This document shows, in pieces, positions 1 to 9,636 of a stretch of 64,000 bases of DNA. The stretch is from the NCBI RefSeq assembly GCF_015182285.1, contig NZ_PRDM01000001.1, positions 1,426,001-1,490,000 of the forward strand, read 5' to 3'. The DNA is from Flavobacterium hungaricum (GTDB lineage Bacteria > Bacteroidota > Bacteroidia > Flavobacteriales > Flavobacteriaceae). The notes under the pieces are model-generated. The model was not told the DNA's origin and searched no databases. It was given only the letters and a program-made list of their open reading frames with translations. The position numbers and the translations under genes are program-made. Positions within the stretch are counted from its first letter, which is position 1. Every line of letters starts with the position of its first letter.

Positions 1-2912
1 GCAGTAAGATGTCCCATATTACTTTTTATTGACCCTAAGGCACAAAAGTTATTTATGTCCTGTTCCCCAAAAGCCATTTTAAGTCCTTCGATTTCTATAG
101 GATCACCTATTGGCGTTGCAGTTCCGTGAGTTTCAACATAAGTGATAGAATTGGGTGAAACTCGTGCATCTTGAATTGCTTTCGTTATAGCCAAAGCTTG
201 TCCTTCAACGCTTGGAGCCGTAAAACTTCCTTTACCGCCGCCATCATTTGTAACTCCGATGCCTTTTATAATACCGTATATTTTGTCGCCATCTTTTTGG
301 GCTGCATCTAAATTTTTTAAAAGTACAACTCCAGCTCCGTCGCTAAATACAGTTCCTTTTCCCGAAGCATCAAAAGAACGACAATGTCCGTCAGGACTCA
401 GCATAGAGCCTTCCTGATAAAGATGTCCGCTAAAAATAGGAGCGGTAATACTTGAGCCTCCGGCAAGTGCGATGTCGCATTGACCATTTCGGATAGCTTC
501 TACAGCTTCGGTAATAGCAAGTAAGGAGGTTGAGCAAGCAGAATGAACACTAACCGCTGGACCTTTTAAGTTCAAGTGGTAAGCTGTTCTTGTAGAAATA
601 TAATCTTTTTCGTTAACAGTTTCTGCTTGAAGGTATCCAATTTGATCTATTACTTCAGTATTAGGTAATATATTTTTTTTATAATAGGTGTTGGCGCCAG
701 TACCTGCATAAACCCCTATGGTACCTTTGTAATGTTTTGGCAAGTAACCAGTTTGCTCAAGACATTCCCACGCAATTTCCAAGAATAGGCGCTGCTGTGG
801 ATCCATTACTTCAGCTAGTTTTGAATTTATTTCAAAAAAAGCAGCATCAAAAGTCTTTGAATGGGGTAAAATGCCACGCGCACTTACATAAAGCGGATCA
901 TTGCGTAATGATTCTGGAATACTAGGATCAAGTTCTTCAGGTTTGAAAAAAGAAATAGTTTCTTTGCCCTCTTTTAAGACTTCCCACAATTGGTCTATAG
1001 TATTTGCTCCTGGAAATCTTCCGGCCATACCAATAATGGCCACATCACCAGAACCATTCGATTTAGTATCTTTTTTAATGTTGTTTTTAGCCTCTGTATT
1101 CTTTTTAGGTTCTAGATAGTCAGCTATTTGAGAAATTGTAGGAAATTGATATAGTTTTGTTACAGGTAATTTATAGTTGTATTCCTTTAATAAAACAGCT
1201 GCTAATTTTTGAGCTAGCAAAGATGTTCCTCCCATTTCAAAAAAATTATCATCAATTCCAATTTTGGGTATATGAAATAAATCAAACCAAGCTTTAGTAA
1301 TGTTTTTTTGAATTTCAGTAGTTGCTTTTTTATATAAAGGTGCATTGCTTGGTCTATTGTATTCGGGTGCTGGGAGCATTTTCTTATCAATTTTCCCACT
1401 AGAGGTCCTAGGAAAATCCTGAACCAAGATAAAGTAGGATGGAATCATATAATCGGGCAATATGGCGGCTGTTTTTTCACGAATAGCAGCGATATCAATA
1501 TTTTCTTGATTGGTTTGAATGTAGGCGGCCAATTGAGTTTGCCCTAAAAGATTTGACGCTAATACAACTGTTTGCTGTATGCCAATTAAAGAATTAATTG
1601 CCAATTCAACTTCGGCCAGTTCTATTCGATGTCCACTAATTTTAACTTGATCATCTTGACGGCCAAGAAATTCAATATTTCCATCCGGCAAATATTTAGC
1701 TATATCTCCGGAGCGGTAGATGCGAATATTTTTACCATCAGGTGCTTTCCAATCAAGAAACTTTTCATTGGTTAACTGCTCGTTGTTCAAATAGCCCTCT
1801 GCCAGGCATTCTCCGGCAATATAGAGTTCTCCAATTTCACCATTGTTTACAATTTCAAGATTTTGATTAAGAATAAGTATAGAAGTGTTGTAAATAGGTT
1901 TGCCAATTGAGGGTAATGTTGGCCAATTAGCAGGATCACCGTCCAATTTTAATTCAGTAACAACGTGGCACTCCGTTGGCCCATATTGATTATAAAGAAC
2001 ACAAGTATTCAACTTTGTGAAAAATGCCTCTACTACAGGCGTGATTTTAAGTTGTTCACCAGCTGTCATTATTTCTTTGAGTGAATCAGGAAATAAGCCT
2101 GTACTAAAAGCGGCTTCGGCTAAAGCCTGTAATGCTACAAAAGGTAAAAAAAGTCTATTAATCTGCTGCTTTTCTATGAAGTTTATAAGAGCAGCCATAT
2201 CGAGTCTTAAATATTCTTCAATCAAAACAAGAGTACCTCCTGTACTCAAGGTGGCCATAATTTCTTGAAAAGAAACATCGAAAGTTAAAGGAGCAAATTG
2301 CAAAGTACGCGTTCCATTTGTACTTGTTGATTTTTTGTTTTGCCAATTGATAAGATTTACAAGTGCTCCCTGTCCCATGCATACCCCTTTTGGTTCACCA
2401 GTAGAACCAGAAGTATACAAAACATATCCCGCATTTTGACACATTGCATCTTGATTGCAGTCGGTTTGATTTTGAATGTTGTTGTTTTTCAATGATTTAA
2501 GTCCCAGGGATAACACAGCAGCTTCATCTGCATCATTTGATAAACAGAAGGTTAGATTGGAATTTTTTATGATATTTAGTATACGGTTTTTGGGGTATCC
2601 AAAATCGATTGGGAGATAAGCTTTACCTGCTTTTAAAATTGCCAGCATAAATACAACTTGCTCTATACCTCGGGTTGTAGAGAGACCGATTATATTTTCG
2701 TTTTTTGCTTGTTTTAAAAGAGAACGATGAACTTTTGAAACAGCTTGCTCTAATTCACTGTAAGTTACTTGTTTTTTGTCAAAGTCAAGAGCAATAGAAT
2801 TAGGATGCATTTCTACTTGGCTGGCAAACAGTTCGTATAATGTTTGTGTGAGATGAGAGTTTTTGGGATCCGGCATCTTATTTTCAGTATTATTATTGTC
2901 AGGTCTTATCAT
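1..2912 (-). CDS. Hybrid NRPS-PKS, 5' part only: adenylation, carrier protein, ketosynthase
   Basis: The gene runs off the left window edge. Translated from the ATG at 2912, it begins directly with an AMP-binding adenylation domain (LYTSGSTGEPKG core, NQYGPTE, SGHRIELAE, SSGKIDK) and has no condensation domain, so it looks like a loading module. A carrier protein follows (FFEMGGTSLLA, phosphopantetheine Ser near 1235). A polyketide ketosynthase then starts near 1045 (VAIIGMAGRFPGA) with the active Cys in VHSACSTSLL and both His motifs, VETHGTATPIGD and SNMGHLT. Lining the A domain up by eye with GrsA gives a specificity code of D-V-Q-F-M-A-Q-V-V-K. This is close to published proline codes (DVQ-x-IAHVVK), so a prolyl starter is my tentative inference. 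The product is a hybrid peptide-polyketide of unknown structure; later domains lie outside the window. An in-frame ATG at 2876 is an alternative start. Confidence 0.9.
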   Translation of the reverse strand, partial: MIRPDNNNTENKMPDPKNSHLTQTLYELFASQVEMHPNSIALDFDKKQVTYSELEQAVSKVHRSLLKQAKNENIIGLSTTRGIEQVVFMLAILKAGKAYLPIDFGYPKNRILNIIKNSNLTFCLSNDADEAAVLSLGLKSLKNNNIQNQTDCNQDAMCQNAGYVLYTSGSTGEPKGVCMGQGALVNLINWQNKKSTSTNGTRTLQFAPLTFDVSFQEIMATLSTGGTLVLIEEYLRLDMAALINFIEKQQINRLFLPFVALQALAEAAFSTGLFPDSLKEIMTAGEQLKITPVVEAFFTKLNTCVLYNQYGPTECHVVTELKLDGDPANWPTLPSIGKPIYNTSILILNQNLEIVNNGEIGELYIAGECLAEGYLNNEQLTNEKFLDWKAPDGKNIRIYRSGDIAKYLPDGNIEFLGRQDDQVKISGHRIELAEVELAINSLIGIQQTVVLASNLLGQTQLAAYIQTNQENIDIAAIREKTAAILPDYMIPSYFILVQDFPRTSSGKIDKKMLPAPEYNRPSNAPLYKKATTEIQKNITKAWFDLFHIPKIGIDDNFFEMGGTSLLAQKLAAVLLKEYNYKLPVTKLYQFPTISQIADYLEPKKNTEAKNNIKKDTKSNGSGDVAIIGMAGRFPGANTIDQLWEVLKEGKETISFFKPEELDPSIPESLRNDPLYVSARGILPHSKTFDAAFFEINSKLAEVMDPQQRLFLEIAWECLEQTGYLPKHYKGTIGVYAGTGANTYYKKNILPNTEVIDQIGYLQAETVNEKDYISTRTAYHLNLKGPAVSVHSACSTSLLAITEAVEAIRNGQCDIALAGGSSITAPIFSGHLYQEGSMLSPDGHCRSFDASGKGTVFSDGAGVVLLKNLDAAQKDGDKIYGIIKGIGVTNDGGGKGSFTAPSVEGQALAITKAIQDARVSPNSITYVETHGTATPIGDPIEIEGLKMAFGEQDINNFCALGSIKSNMGHLT

Positions 2913-3857
2913 CGTAATTTCTTTAAAAAAATTAAAAACTTATAAAATACTATTGATAAAAAATAAAGCAAGGAAAACGCAAAAGAATAATAAAAGGTTT
3001 GAAAATAAACAGTTTATTAACTTATTTGTTGCATTGTTTTCACTGTTTTGATAAATATTATTCAATTTTTTAATCAAATCAAGGAAAATTATTTCATTAA
3101 AACGTGTAATTTCTGTATAAAGCTGTTATAATCGATTAAAAGCATGTTTTGGGCTATACGAAGCAAATTTTTATATGGTAATAACACGATTTATTACAAG
3201 AGCTTTGTTTTTCAAATTTGTTATATTTTTAAATTATTATTTAAGCTACTATATTGATTTTCAAGTTTTAAATATGCAGCAATTTTCTTTTTAAGATTCT
3301 TAACATTAATGATTTTTTTTGCTTTCTATTTCTCTATTGATAAAAGCTCTAGTATGTTTCCTTTTTTTTAAAAACTAAATAAGGCGTACAGTTTAAAAAC
3401 AACACATGCGAAAGAGAAAGTAACTCTAATTAAAAAACTTTTAATTATAGTCGGCGTGTAACTTGTTGTTTTTTAAATGTTTATGGATAAATTAATTGCT
3501 AAATTCGGATTTTAACGTACAGTAACTATCAATTTAAAAAAAATGTGCAGTGTAATTTACAAATTAGGCAAAAAGTATGTCCTTATATAATTATCAAAAG
3601 AGATTAGCGTTAGTTATAGATACCCCAAGATGTTTTCCAAATGAAAGTATTTAATTTATCAAATGATTCCGAAAGTGATAGGGTTTATAATTTTAATTAA
3701 AACCGCAAAAAAATATAAAATTGGCTTTTTTGATGTAAGTAAATAGTCATTAAAATACTACATTTTGTGTGCTTTGTCGGAAATAAGTTTTATTTTATCG
3801 ATTTAATTTTGAAATTAAATATTTTTGCAGTATTAAAATATAAAGAATTAATAAACT
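2913..3857. other. Intergenic region, very AT-rich
   Basis: This 945-bp gap separates the divergent NRPS-PKS gene and the secreted-protein operon, so it must hold both promoters. I found no convincing open frame, RNA gene or repeat. The only promoter-like element I can point to is the TATTTTTG near 3820. Confidence 0.6.
3820..3827 (+). promoter_or_regulatory. Bacteroidota-type -7 element (TATTTTTG)
   Basis: It matches the TAnnTTTG consensus 30 bp before the GTG start at 3858. I did not find a TTG -33 element at the usual 17-23 bp spacing, so this is a weak call. Confidence 0.4.
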
Positions 3858-4376
3858 GTGAAGTATCTAAGCTTTTGTTACCTTATAATTATCATATTAC
3901 TGTTCTCTTTTAAAGGGATTAGTCAAAATACACAAGGGAGAGATACTGATATAATGGAAACTATTATTCCATCAGGCAATACTGCTACCGGCTCTTCTGG
4001 AACAGTATCATACTCTATTGGGCAAATATTTTATATGTATATCGGGGAATCCGAATACAATGTAGCTCAAGGTGTACAACAACAAGAAAAAGACAAAACA
4101 TTGGACACGCCTGATAGTGAAGTGCCAGCTGCAGAATTATTTGTTTTTCCAAATCCTACAAGAGACTATGTAAACTTAAGTTTGAAAGGATTGGAATTAG
4201 AAAATGGAATACGACATTATAAGCTTTATGACATTCAAGGGAGATTGCTGCAACAGAGTATAATTAAAGAAACTGAAACCCAAATTAGTTTAAGTAATCT
4301 TAGTTCCTCTTTATATATATTGACAGTATATATAGATAACCAAGTTTTGAAAACATTTAAGATATTAAAAAATTAA
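3858..4376 (+). CDS. Short secreted protein with T9SS type A sorting domain
   Basis: This 172-residue protein has a signal peptide (about residues 1-22, ending GISQ) and a C-terminal type IX sorting domain. That domain starts at VFPNPTRDYVNL and ends with the beta-rich LYILTVYIDNQVLKTFKILKN segment, so the protein should be exported through T9SS and cleaved or attached at the surface. The passenger between them is only about 70 residues and carries GSSGTVSYSIGQIFY, a pattern common in small flavobacterial T9SS proteins of unknown role. The start is GTG. The next gene begins 4 bp downstream, so it heads a three-gene operon. Confidence 0.85.
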   Translation: MKYLSFCYLIIIILLFSFKGISQNTQGRDTDIMETIIPSGNTATGSSGTVSYSIGQIFYMYIGESEYNVAQGVQQQEKDKTLDTPDSEVPAAELFVFPNPTRDYVNLSLKGLELENGIRHYKLYDIQGRLLQQSIIKETETQISLSNLSSSLYILTVYIDNQVLKTFKILKN

Positions 4377-4380
4377 AAGA

Positions 4381-5124
4381 ATGAAAATTTCGCTTACAAT
4401 TGTATTACTATTTGCAGCTTTTACTTCTAAAGTATTGGCACAGTCACCAGAAAAAATGAGCTATCAGGCAATTATTCGCGGTCAAAATAATAGCTTGGTG
4501 GTTAATTCAAAAATAAGTCTTAAAGTAATTGTGCATCAAGGTACGGCAACGGGAACTGCTGTTTATCAGGAAACACATTCGCCTTCTACAAATAACAATG
4601 GTCTTGTATCTTTAGAAATTGGAAATGGAACTGTTGTAACAGGTAATTTCAGTCAGATAGCTTGGGAAAAAGGACCTTACTTTATAGAAACACAGGTAGA
4701 TGCAGCTGGCGGCAGCAATTATAACATTATTGGTGTTACACAGCTTCTGAGTGTACCTTATGCCTTGCATGCCAAAACAGCTGACAGATTAATAGGAGGG
4801 GCTGTAACGACTCCTGCTGCGAGAGCTGCAGTCATTTCATTTACTTCTTCAAGAAGCATTGCTTCCAATGATATCAATAATACAATTGAATGTACGGCAT
4901 CAGCTACATTAACTTTAACCGCTAATTTTTCGAGTATGTTGGTTGGGGATACAATTAATTTAGAAGCTCATAATGGCGCTATATTGGCTATACAAGCCTC
5001 GTCAGGTGTAACAATAAATTATAATGCAAACGGTAGTGCAAATTTTACAAGCGCGGCTGGGAATGTAAGGTTTGGTTTTCTTAGAAAGACAGGTACAAAT
5101 TCCTATATTATATCAGGACAATGA
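4381..5124 (+). CDS. Secreted surface protein of unknown function (PYALHAKTA type)
   Basis: This 247-residue protein has a signal peptide (MKISLTIVLLFAAFTSKVLAQ). Residues about 22-125 show the pattern SYQAIIRGQNNSLVVNSKIS ... LLSVPYALHAKTA, seen in many Bacteroidota surface proteins where a PYALxA motif ends a conserved N-terminal domain before variable tails. The tail here (about 135-247) is a Thr/Ser/Ala-rich beta-strand segment. No catalytic motif is visible. It lies between a T9SS cargo and a beta-helix protein, and its stop overlaps the next start (ATGA), so the three are probably co-translated. Confidence 0.7.
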   Translation: MKISLTIVLLFAAFTSKVLAQSPEKMSYQAIIRGQNNSLVVNSKISLKVIVHQGTATGTAVYQETHSPSTNNNGLVSLEIGNGTVVTGNFSQIAWEKGPYFIETQVDAAGGSNYNIIGVTQLLSVPYALHAKTADRLIGGAVTTPAARAAVISFTSSRSIASNDINNTIECTASATLTLTANFSSMLVGDTINLEAHNGAILAIQASSGVTINYNANGSANFTSAAGNVRFGFLRKTGTNSYIISGQ

Positions 5125-7322
5125 AGCATTTAATTTATTTTTTACTCTTTTCAACAGCAGTTTTTTCGCAAAATTACCAGTATTCACTTGAACAAGCTCC
5201 TGTAAAAACTCCTGAGCCTCCTGCTGGGGTAAATAATCAGTTAGAAGAAATTGATTACTTTAAAGCTTATTTATTGCCAATTGCTCAAAAAGCTACGCTG
5301 CAGGCAGCTTTAAACAAATATGGATCTGTTCGATTAGAAAAAGGTGATTATTCTGGTGTCGACATTGTAATGACTACTGATCAAAGACTGTACGGACATC
5401 CATCTTTAACAAAAGTTTCAAATATAACAATTGCAGCAGGAAGTAAGAATGTACGTTTAGAGAACCTGCTTCCTTCTGATAAAATTATAAAGTTTGAAAC
5501 TGGTGCTGAAATTTCGGGATGTATTTTTAAAAGCATTAAATGGGCTACTTTACAAGGTACTAATGTCGCACTTAGAGATAATTCGTTTATAGACTTTGGC
5601 GGACCAATCAGAATAGATTGCAGTGTATCAGGATATATTAGAAATACTAAAATAATCAAACATCAAGCAGGGACAGTTTCCAATCTTCTTATAATGAAAG
5701 GAAACAGTATTGATCCTAGCTATGGTAATGTACATCTCCATACTAATTTTTTAACACCTCACGGTGATACTACGGAACTTGACGGATTACAGTCAGCTAC
5801 TTTTGTAGGTTTAGATGCTGAAGGCTGGAATCTTTTAAATCAAGGTACAAAAGCTATGTTTTCGGCAAAAAACATGGGAAATCTTAAGATAACTGATTTT
5901 GGCGGAGGTAGTTACGAGTCGAATTCAACTCCGTCTTATGATATTGATGCTGATAATCTATCCTTTTACAATAAGTTTCTGCGAACTTCTAATGATGTAT
6001 TGTCAACAAAAACGAATATGTTTTTAGTATTTGGATTAGGAAATTATTTAAGAAAATCTGGAACCGTTACAGGATTTGATCTTTTGGCCAATCTGGATGG
6101 AAAAAATGCTGTACTTTATAATGGAGTTGAGCAAACGGCAGCAATAACAAATACTTCAGTTTTTAATACACTTTCAAATACGATACAAGGGCCTCAATAC
6201 AAAGCTTGGGCCAGAGCGAATTGGGAAACACTGCCAGACCCATTAGGGCCTAATTGGAAAACAGAAAGAGCAGGTAAGCCTGATCAAACGAACTATATTC
6301 AAAATTTAATTAATACGAACGGTATTGCAGAATTACCGGAAGGAATCTTTTATATAGCGTCTACCTTAAAACTTCCAATTGATTCGAATCACGGTATAAT
6401 TGGTCAGGGTACTGGTAAAACGGTAATTGTGGGTTTAACAGATGATTTTCCTTTAATATCCCTTACTGGCGGACAGGACACTAATTTTATATTAGCAAAT
6501 CTAACCCTGCAGGGCGGAAGTGAAGGAATCTATTCTTCACAGGATTATGGAACACAGCATATGGCGCTGCAAAAAATGAAATTTGTAGTATTTCGAAATC
6601 AAAACTATGGCATACATCTCAAAAAAATAAAAGGATTTGACAATAATTTTCTTGAAAATCTGGGCTTTGTTGATTGTAATATTGGATTTTTTCAAGACCC
6701 TCTTATGCCATGGGCAAATGATAGTGATACTTCTAGTTTTGTTGACAAAACCATGTTCTATAAAAATCAATTTATAAATTGTGGAATAGCAGTTTCAATG
6801 AGAGCTACCAGGGCAGATAATTTAAATGCTTGGGTAGATTGCAAATTTGACAATAATAAAACAGCTTTAAATACGTCAGGACAAAATTTTGCCATTGCTG
6901 CCAACTGTGATTTTACGAATAATAAAGGATCAGCTGTCACTGGTACTGTGGGTGATTATACTTATAAAGAAAATGCAGTTATTAATGGTGATTTAAGTTA
7001 TTACTCCTGTAACTTTAGTAATAACAGCGCGGCTTTTCTAATCAATTCTAAAAGCACAACAATGGAAGGCTGTAATTTGCTTGATACTATTACCGTATTT
7101 GCTAATACTATTTATTATGAAGAAAATCACAATATTATAAATTCAACTGTTAACGGACGTTTTGGCGGGGCAGCAACAAAAACTCATGGTGTTTTTATCA
7201 ACAGCAGTTTTGCAGCCCATCCTGAATACAGCAAAGTATTAGTGAACTTAAAGGAAAATGTGCCGACAACTGTAATAGACAAAAAAACAACTCCATATCC
7301 TCAATTGCTAGTAACGCAATAA
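5121..7322 (+). CDS. Secreted right-handed beta-helix (pectate-lyase-like fold) protein
   Basis: This 733-residue protein has a short signal peptide (MKHLIYFLLFSTAVFSQ). The sequence is a long run of short beta-strand, turn and Asn/Gly-rich repeats typical of parallel beta-helix proteins, in two stretches: about residues 55-260 (LENLLPSDKI, ISGCIFKSIKW, LRDNSFIDFGG) and 400-700 (GIIGQGTGKTVIVG, CKFDNNKTALNTS, CNFSNNSAAFLINS). Between them is TNYIQNLINTNGIAELPEG, resembling the N-terminal cap of pectate-lyase-3-like domains. No lyase catalytic residues can be assigned and no T9SS domain is visible at the C terminus. It may bind or cleave polysaccharide, or act as an adhesin. A strong terminator follows 54 bp later. 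Confidence 0.7.
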   Translation: MKHLIYFLLFSTAVFSQNYQYSLEQAPVKTPEPPAGVNNQLEEIDYFKAYLLPIAQKATLQAALNKYGSVRLEKGDYSGVDIVMTTDQRLYGHPSLTKVSNITIAAGSKNVRLENLLPSDKIIKFETGAEISGCIFKSIKWATLQGTNVALRDNSFIDFGGPIRIDCSVSGYIRNTKIIKHQAGTVSNLLIMKGNSIDPSYGNVHLHTNFLTPHGDTTELDGLQSATFVGLDAEGWNLLNQGTKAMFSAKNMGNLKITDFGGGSYESNSTPSYDIDADNLSFYNKFLRTSNDVLSTKTNMFLVFGLGNYLRKSGTVTGFDLLANLDGKNAVLYNGVEQTAAITNTSVFNTLSNTIQGPQYKAWARANWETLPDPLGPNWKTERAGKPDQTNYIQNLINTNGIAELPEGIFYIASTLKLPIDSNHGIIGQGTGKTVIVGLTDDFPLISLTGGQDTNFILANLTLQGGSEGIYSSQDYGTQHMALQKMKFVVFRNQNYGIHLKKIKGFDNNFLENLGFVDCNIGFFQDPLMPWANDSDTSSFVDKTMFYKNQFINCGIAVSMRATRADNLNAWVDCKFDNNKTALNTSGQNFAIAANCDFTNNKGSAVTGTVGDYTYKENAVINGDLSYYSCNFSNNSAAFLINSKSTTMEGCNLLDTITVFANTIYYEENHNIINSTVNGRFGGAATKTHGVFINSSFAAHPEYSKVLVNLKENVPTTVIDKKTTPYPQLLVTQ

Positions 7323-7375
7323 AAGTGATAGTGATTGCTTAATAATTGTAGATAAGTAAAACATTTTTTTTTTTA

Positions 7376-7415
7376 AAGAGCAATTTAGATCCTAATAAAT
7401 CTAAATTGCTTTTTG
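7376..7415 (+). terminator. Rho-independent terminator of the secreted-protein operon
   Basis: AGCAATTTAGAT (7379-7390) pairs perfectly with ATCTAAATTGCT (7399-7410) around an 8-nt loop, followed by a T-rich tract. Confidence 0.85.
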
Positions 7416-8024
7416 TTTTTATTTCTTATTTGGTGTTTGTTTTTTTGTCGCCTATACACTTTATGTAACCTTACGGCTGAATAATTCTATAATCTGATTT
7501 TTTTGCCTCCTATTTAAAATTATAAAGAGTTTACTATTTTTTTGTACTCTAGTTCATACTGCAGTTAGTTTTTTATCGATTCTCCCACATTTAGTATTTC
7601 CTTTCCTAATAGTTTTTATTACTTCAATGAGATTTTGCAAATAGTCTTAGAAAGGCATTCACTTATTCCGATATCCAATTGATCTTCAAATTGTATCCAG
7701 ATATTATTTTGTTTACTTTTTTTTTAAAATAAATAAAATAGGGTTTATTGGAGTCAAAAAATGCAACAATTTGTCGTTAATCGGATTTAAAAATCCTTTG
7801 AACAGATTTATTATTTAAAACTAGGAACTATATATATATTTAGGCAGAATTTGTAAAGTTTGTTAATTAAATTCAATGATTTGGCTTTTTTTTGAATTTT
7901 TTGATAATATTTTTTTATTATGAAATTGCCTTTTTTAACGATAATTGAATTTAAAACAACAATTATTATTGATTAGTAAAAGATAAAAAGCATAAAGTTA
8001 ACCCAAAACCAAATTTTTTGTTCT
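7416..8024. other. Intergenic region
   Basis: AT-rich non-coding DNA between the terminator and the first XRE gene. I see no coding, RNA or repeat signal in it. Confidence 0.5.
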
Positions 8025-8255
8025 ATGAAATATGCAGTATATGAGAATATTAGAAAAATTAGAGAATTAAAAAATTTCACTAGAGAACATATGGCAGCTG
8101 AATTGAGTATGAGTGCCAGCGGATATGGAAAAATTGAAAGAGGAGATGTAGACTTGACTGTTTCAAAATTAATTGAGATTTCAAAAGTTTTAGAGGTTTC
8201 AATAGAGTTCATATTTAAGTTCGACGTTTCAATTTTTTTTAGTGAAATTAAATAG
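8025..8255 (+). CDS. Small XRE-family helix-turn-helix regulator
   Basis: This 76-residue protein is little more than one HTH_3/Cro-C1 domain. IRKIRELKNFTREHMAAELS forms the first helices, MSASGYGKIERGD the recognition helix region, and LTVSKLIEISKVLEVSIEFI the last helices. It probably binds DNA as a dimer; the target is unknown. A second, more diverged XRE gene starts 36 bp downstream and the pair sits just before the antiterminator and polysaccharide locus, so control of that locus is possible but unproven. Confidence 0.8.
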   Translation: MKYAVYENIRKIRELKNFTREHMAAELSMSASGYGKIERGDVDLTVSKLIEISKVLEVSIEFIFKFDVSIFFSEIK

Positions 8256-8291
8256 AGATAACTAATTTTAAATCAAGTAAATCAAACTATC

Positions 8292-8498
8292 ATGGAAAAT
8301 AATTACCACTTAAGAATTAAAGAATTTCGATTACAAAAAAATTTAACTTCTGAATATGTAGCTATTCAAATGGAGATCAGTGTAAAAAAGTATGAAAATA
8401 TAGAAATAGGGATTGTAGACCTTAAATTGTCTAAACTTGATCGCTTGGTCAAGATCTTGGGAATCAAAAAAAGTGAAATCTTTAGTTTACCAAACTAA
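8292..8498 (+). CDS. Small XRE-like helix-turn-helix protein, diverged
   Basis: This 68-residue protein lines up with its upstream neighbour: LRIKEFRLQKNLTSEYVAIQ, then MEISVKKYENIEIGIVDLKL, then LDRLVKILGIKKSEIF. The fold pattern is kept, but the usual GxxKIExG turn has become YENIEIG. It is probably a tandem duplicate that has drifted. It is likely co-transcribed with the first gene and is followed by an imperfect inverted repeat that would terminate both this gene and the convergent antiterminator gene. Confidence 0.65.
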   Translation: MENNYHLRIKEFRLQKNLTSEYVAIQMEISVKKYENIEIGIVDLKLSKLDRLVKILGIKKSEIFSLPN

Positions 8499-8532
8499 AT
8501 TTTTAAGACTGCAATATTGGATTCTCTCAAGG

Positions 8533-8576
8533 ATAAGCTTTAAAAGGTAAGAGTGAGCATTCCTTAAAAAGCTTAT
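8533..8576. terminator. Imperfect inverted repeat between convergent genes
   Basis: ATAAGCTTTAAAAGG (8533-8547) and CCTTAAAAAGCTTAT (8562-8576) pair with two mismatches around a 14-nt loop. The position between convergent stop codons suggests a bidirectional terminator. Confidence 0.55.
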
Positions 8577-8583
8577 ATCTTCT

Positions 8584-9054
8584 TTATTCTTTATGTTTCA
8601 CTTTCAAAATATATCCTAAAGATTCTAAAATTAAAACATAATGCGTTTTGGTTATATCCTTAACGACAGCATTTTGATCACAAAATGGACCTGAATTTAA
8701 ATGTATCTTGTCTCCAATCTGGTATTGAAGAACCGAAATCTCTTTTGAAGTTTCTTCAGTACTTAACCATTCCTTAATGGTTTCAATTTCATGATCTTTT
8801 ACAATGGCATGTTTTCCAAGCCAAAATAGATATCTCACAACTCCAGGAGAATTAAAAACCAAATTCCTATCTTTTTCAAGCAGCTGTACAAATATATAAT
8901 GACTAAATAAAGGTACTTCTACTTTTATTTTTCTGTCTGACCTTTGCTGCGTCTTTTTAATTACAGGACAATAACAATTGATATTAAACTTTGTTAATTG
9001 CTCGGCAGCTCTTTTTTCCCATTTCGGTTTTGTGTATACTACATACCATTTCAT
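8584..9054 (-). CDS. NusG/RfaH-like transcription antiterminator (UpxY type)
   Basis: This 156-residue protein starts with the NusG N-terminal domain (WYVVYTKPKWEKRAAEQL, PLFSHYIFVQL, NSPGVVRYLFW) and ends with a KOW-like domain (QIGDKIHLNSGPFCDQNAVV). Specialised NusG paralogues of this kind, RfaH in Proteobacteria and UpxY in Bacteroides, travel with RNA polymerase and allow full transcription of long polysaccharide operons. Here it sits 582 bp upstream of a 28-kb polysaccharide operon, which fits. Unusually, it is transcribed away from the operon, whereas upxY is normally the first gene of its own operon. It could therefore act in trans on an element in the 9055-9636 leader. Confidence 0.85.
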   Translation of the reverse strand: MKWYVVYTKPKWEKRAAEQLTKFNINCYCPVIKKTQQRSDRKIKVEVPLFSHYIFVQLLEKDRNLVFNSPGVVRYLFWLGKHAIVKDHEIETIKEWLSTEETSKEISVLQYQIGDKIHLNSGPFCDQNAVVKDITKTHYVLILESLGYILKVKHKE

Positions 9055-9636
9055 AATTCTTCAGTTTATTGTTTTAAAATAATTATACTTTAAATTGACT
9101 GATTGGTTTCTTAATTTTCTTATTAGTAAATAACACTTTAAAAAGTCAATAATGGCACTTCTAATTTTTTTTCAAAAAATAATTAATCAATCTAAACGCG
9201 GATTTCGCGGCTTTTTTATTAAGATTTATAAAAGCTGTTTTTTACTAGAAATGAAGTTGTAATTTAACTTTTACTACAAGAGCGGTTCTGTATTTTTTAT
9301 GTTAATTTTTCCTAAATCAGGATATTAAAGAACAAAAAATCAATTTGCACCTATCTTATTATTGTAATTTTAACAAAATTATTATTGTCATAAAAATGGC
9401 AGAATCAGTTTTGTTTTTGAGCTGAATTTTAAAATTTTCATACCAATGTAAAGGCAGTAATTTTTTTATTTTTTACATCATTCACTTTTTACTTTTTGAG
9501 TAGCTAAAATGCAGCTATTTACGGGGAACCCTTTTTCAATTCTCAAAAAAACATCAAAAAAGCCAGTAAAATGGCAAATTGTTTTTTACCTATAAAATCA
9601 CATTAACAACTTATTTTTAATTTAATACTTGGACAG
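9055..9636. other. Divergent promoter region and probable leader of the polysaccharide operon
   Basis: This gap must contain the promoters for the antiterminator gene (minus) and the 28-kb polysaccharide operon (plus), and any antiterminator loading site. Visible structure is limited: a CGCG-GATTT-CGCG hairpin followed by a T run at about 9197-9216, and a small GCCA/TGGC hairpin at about 9561-9574. No coding frame is seen. Confidence 0.5.

Noticed and set aside
2863..3051. Plus-strand frame overlapping the NRPS-PKS start
   Set aside because: Hydrophobic, then Lys/Asn-rich low-complexity translation in AT-rich DNA; it overlaps the start of a convincing gene.
9191..9220. CGCG hairpin with T run as an ops-like antiterminator site
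   Set aside because: The stem is only 4 bp and nothing resembles a known RfaH/UpxY recruitment element; kept only as a note in the leader entry.
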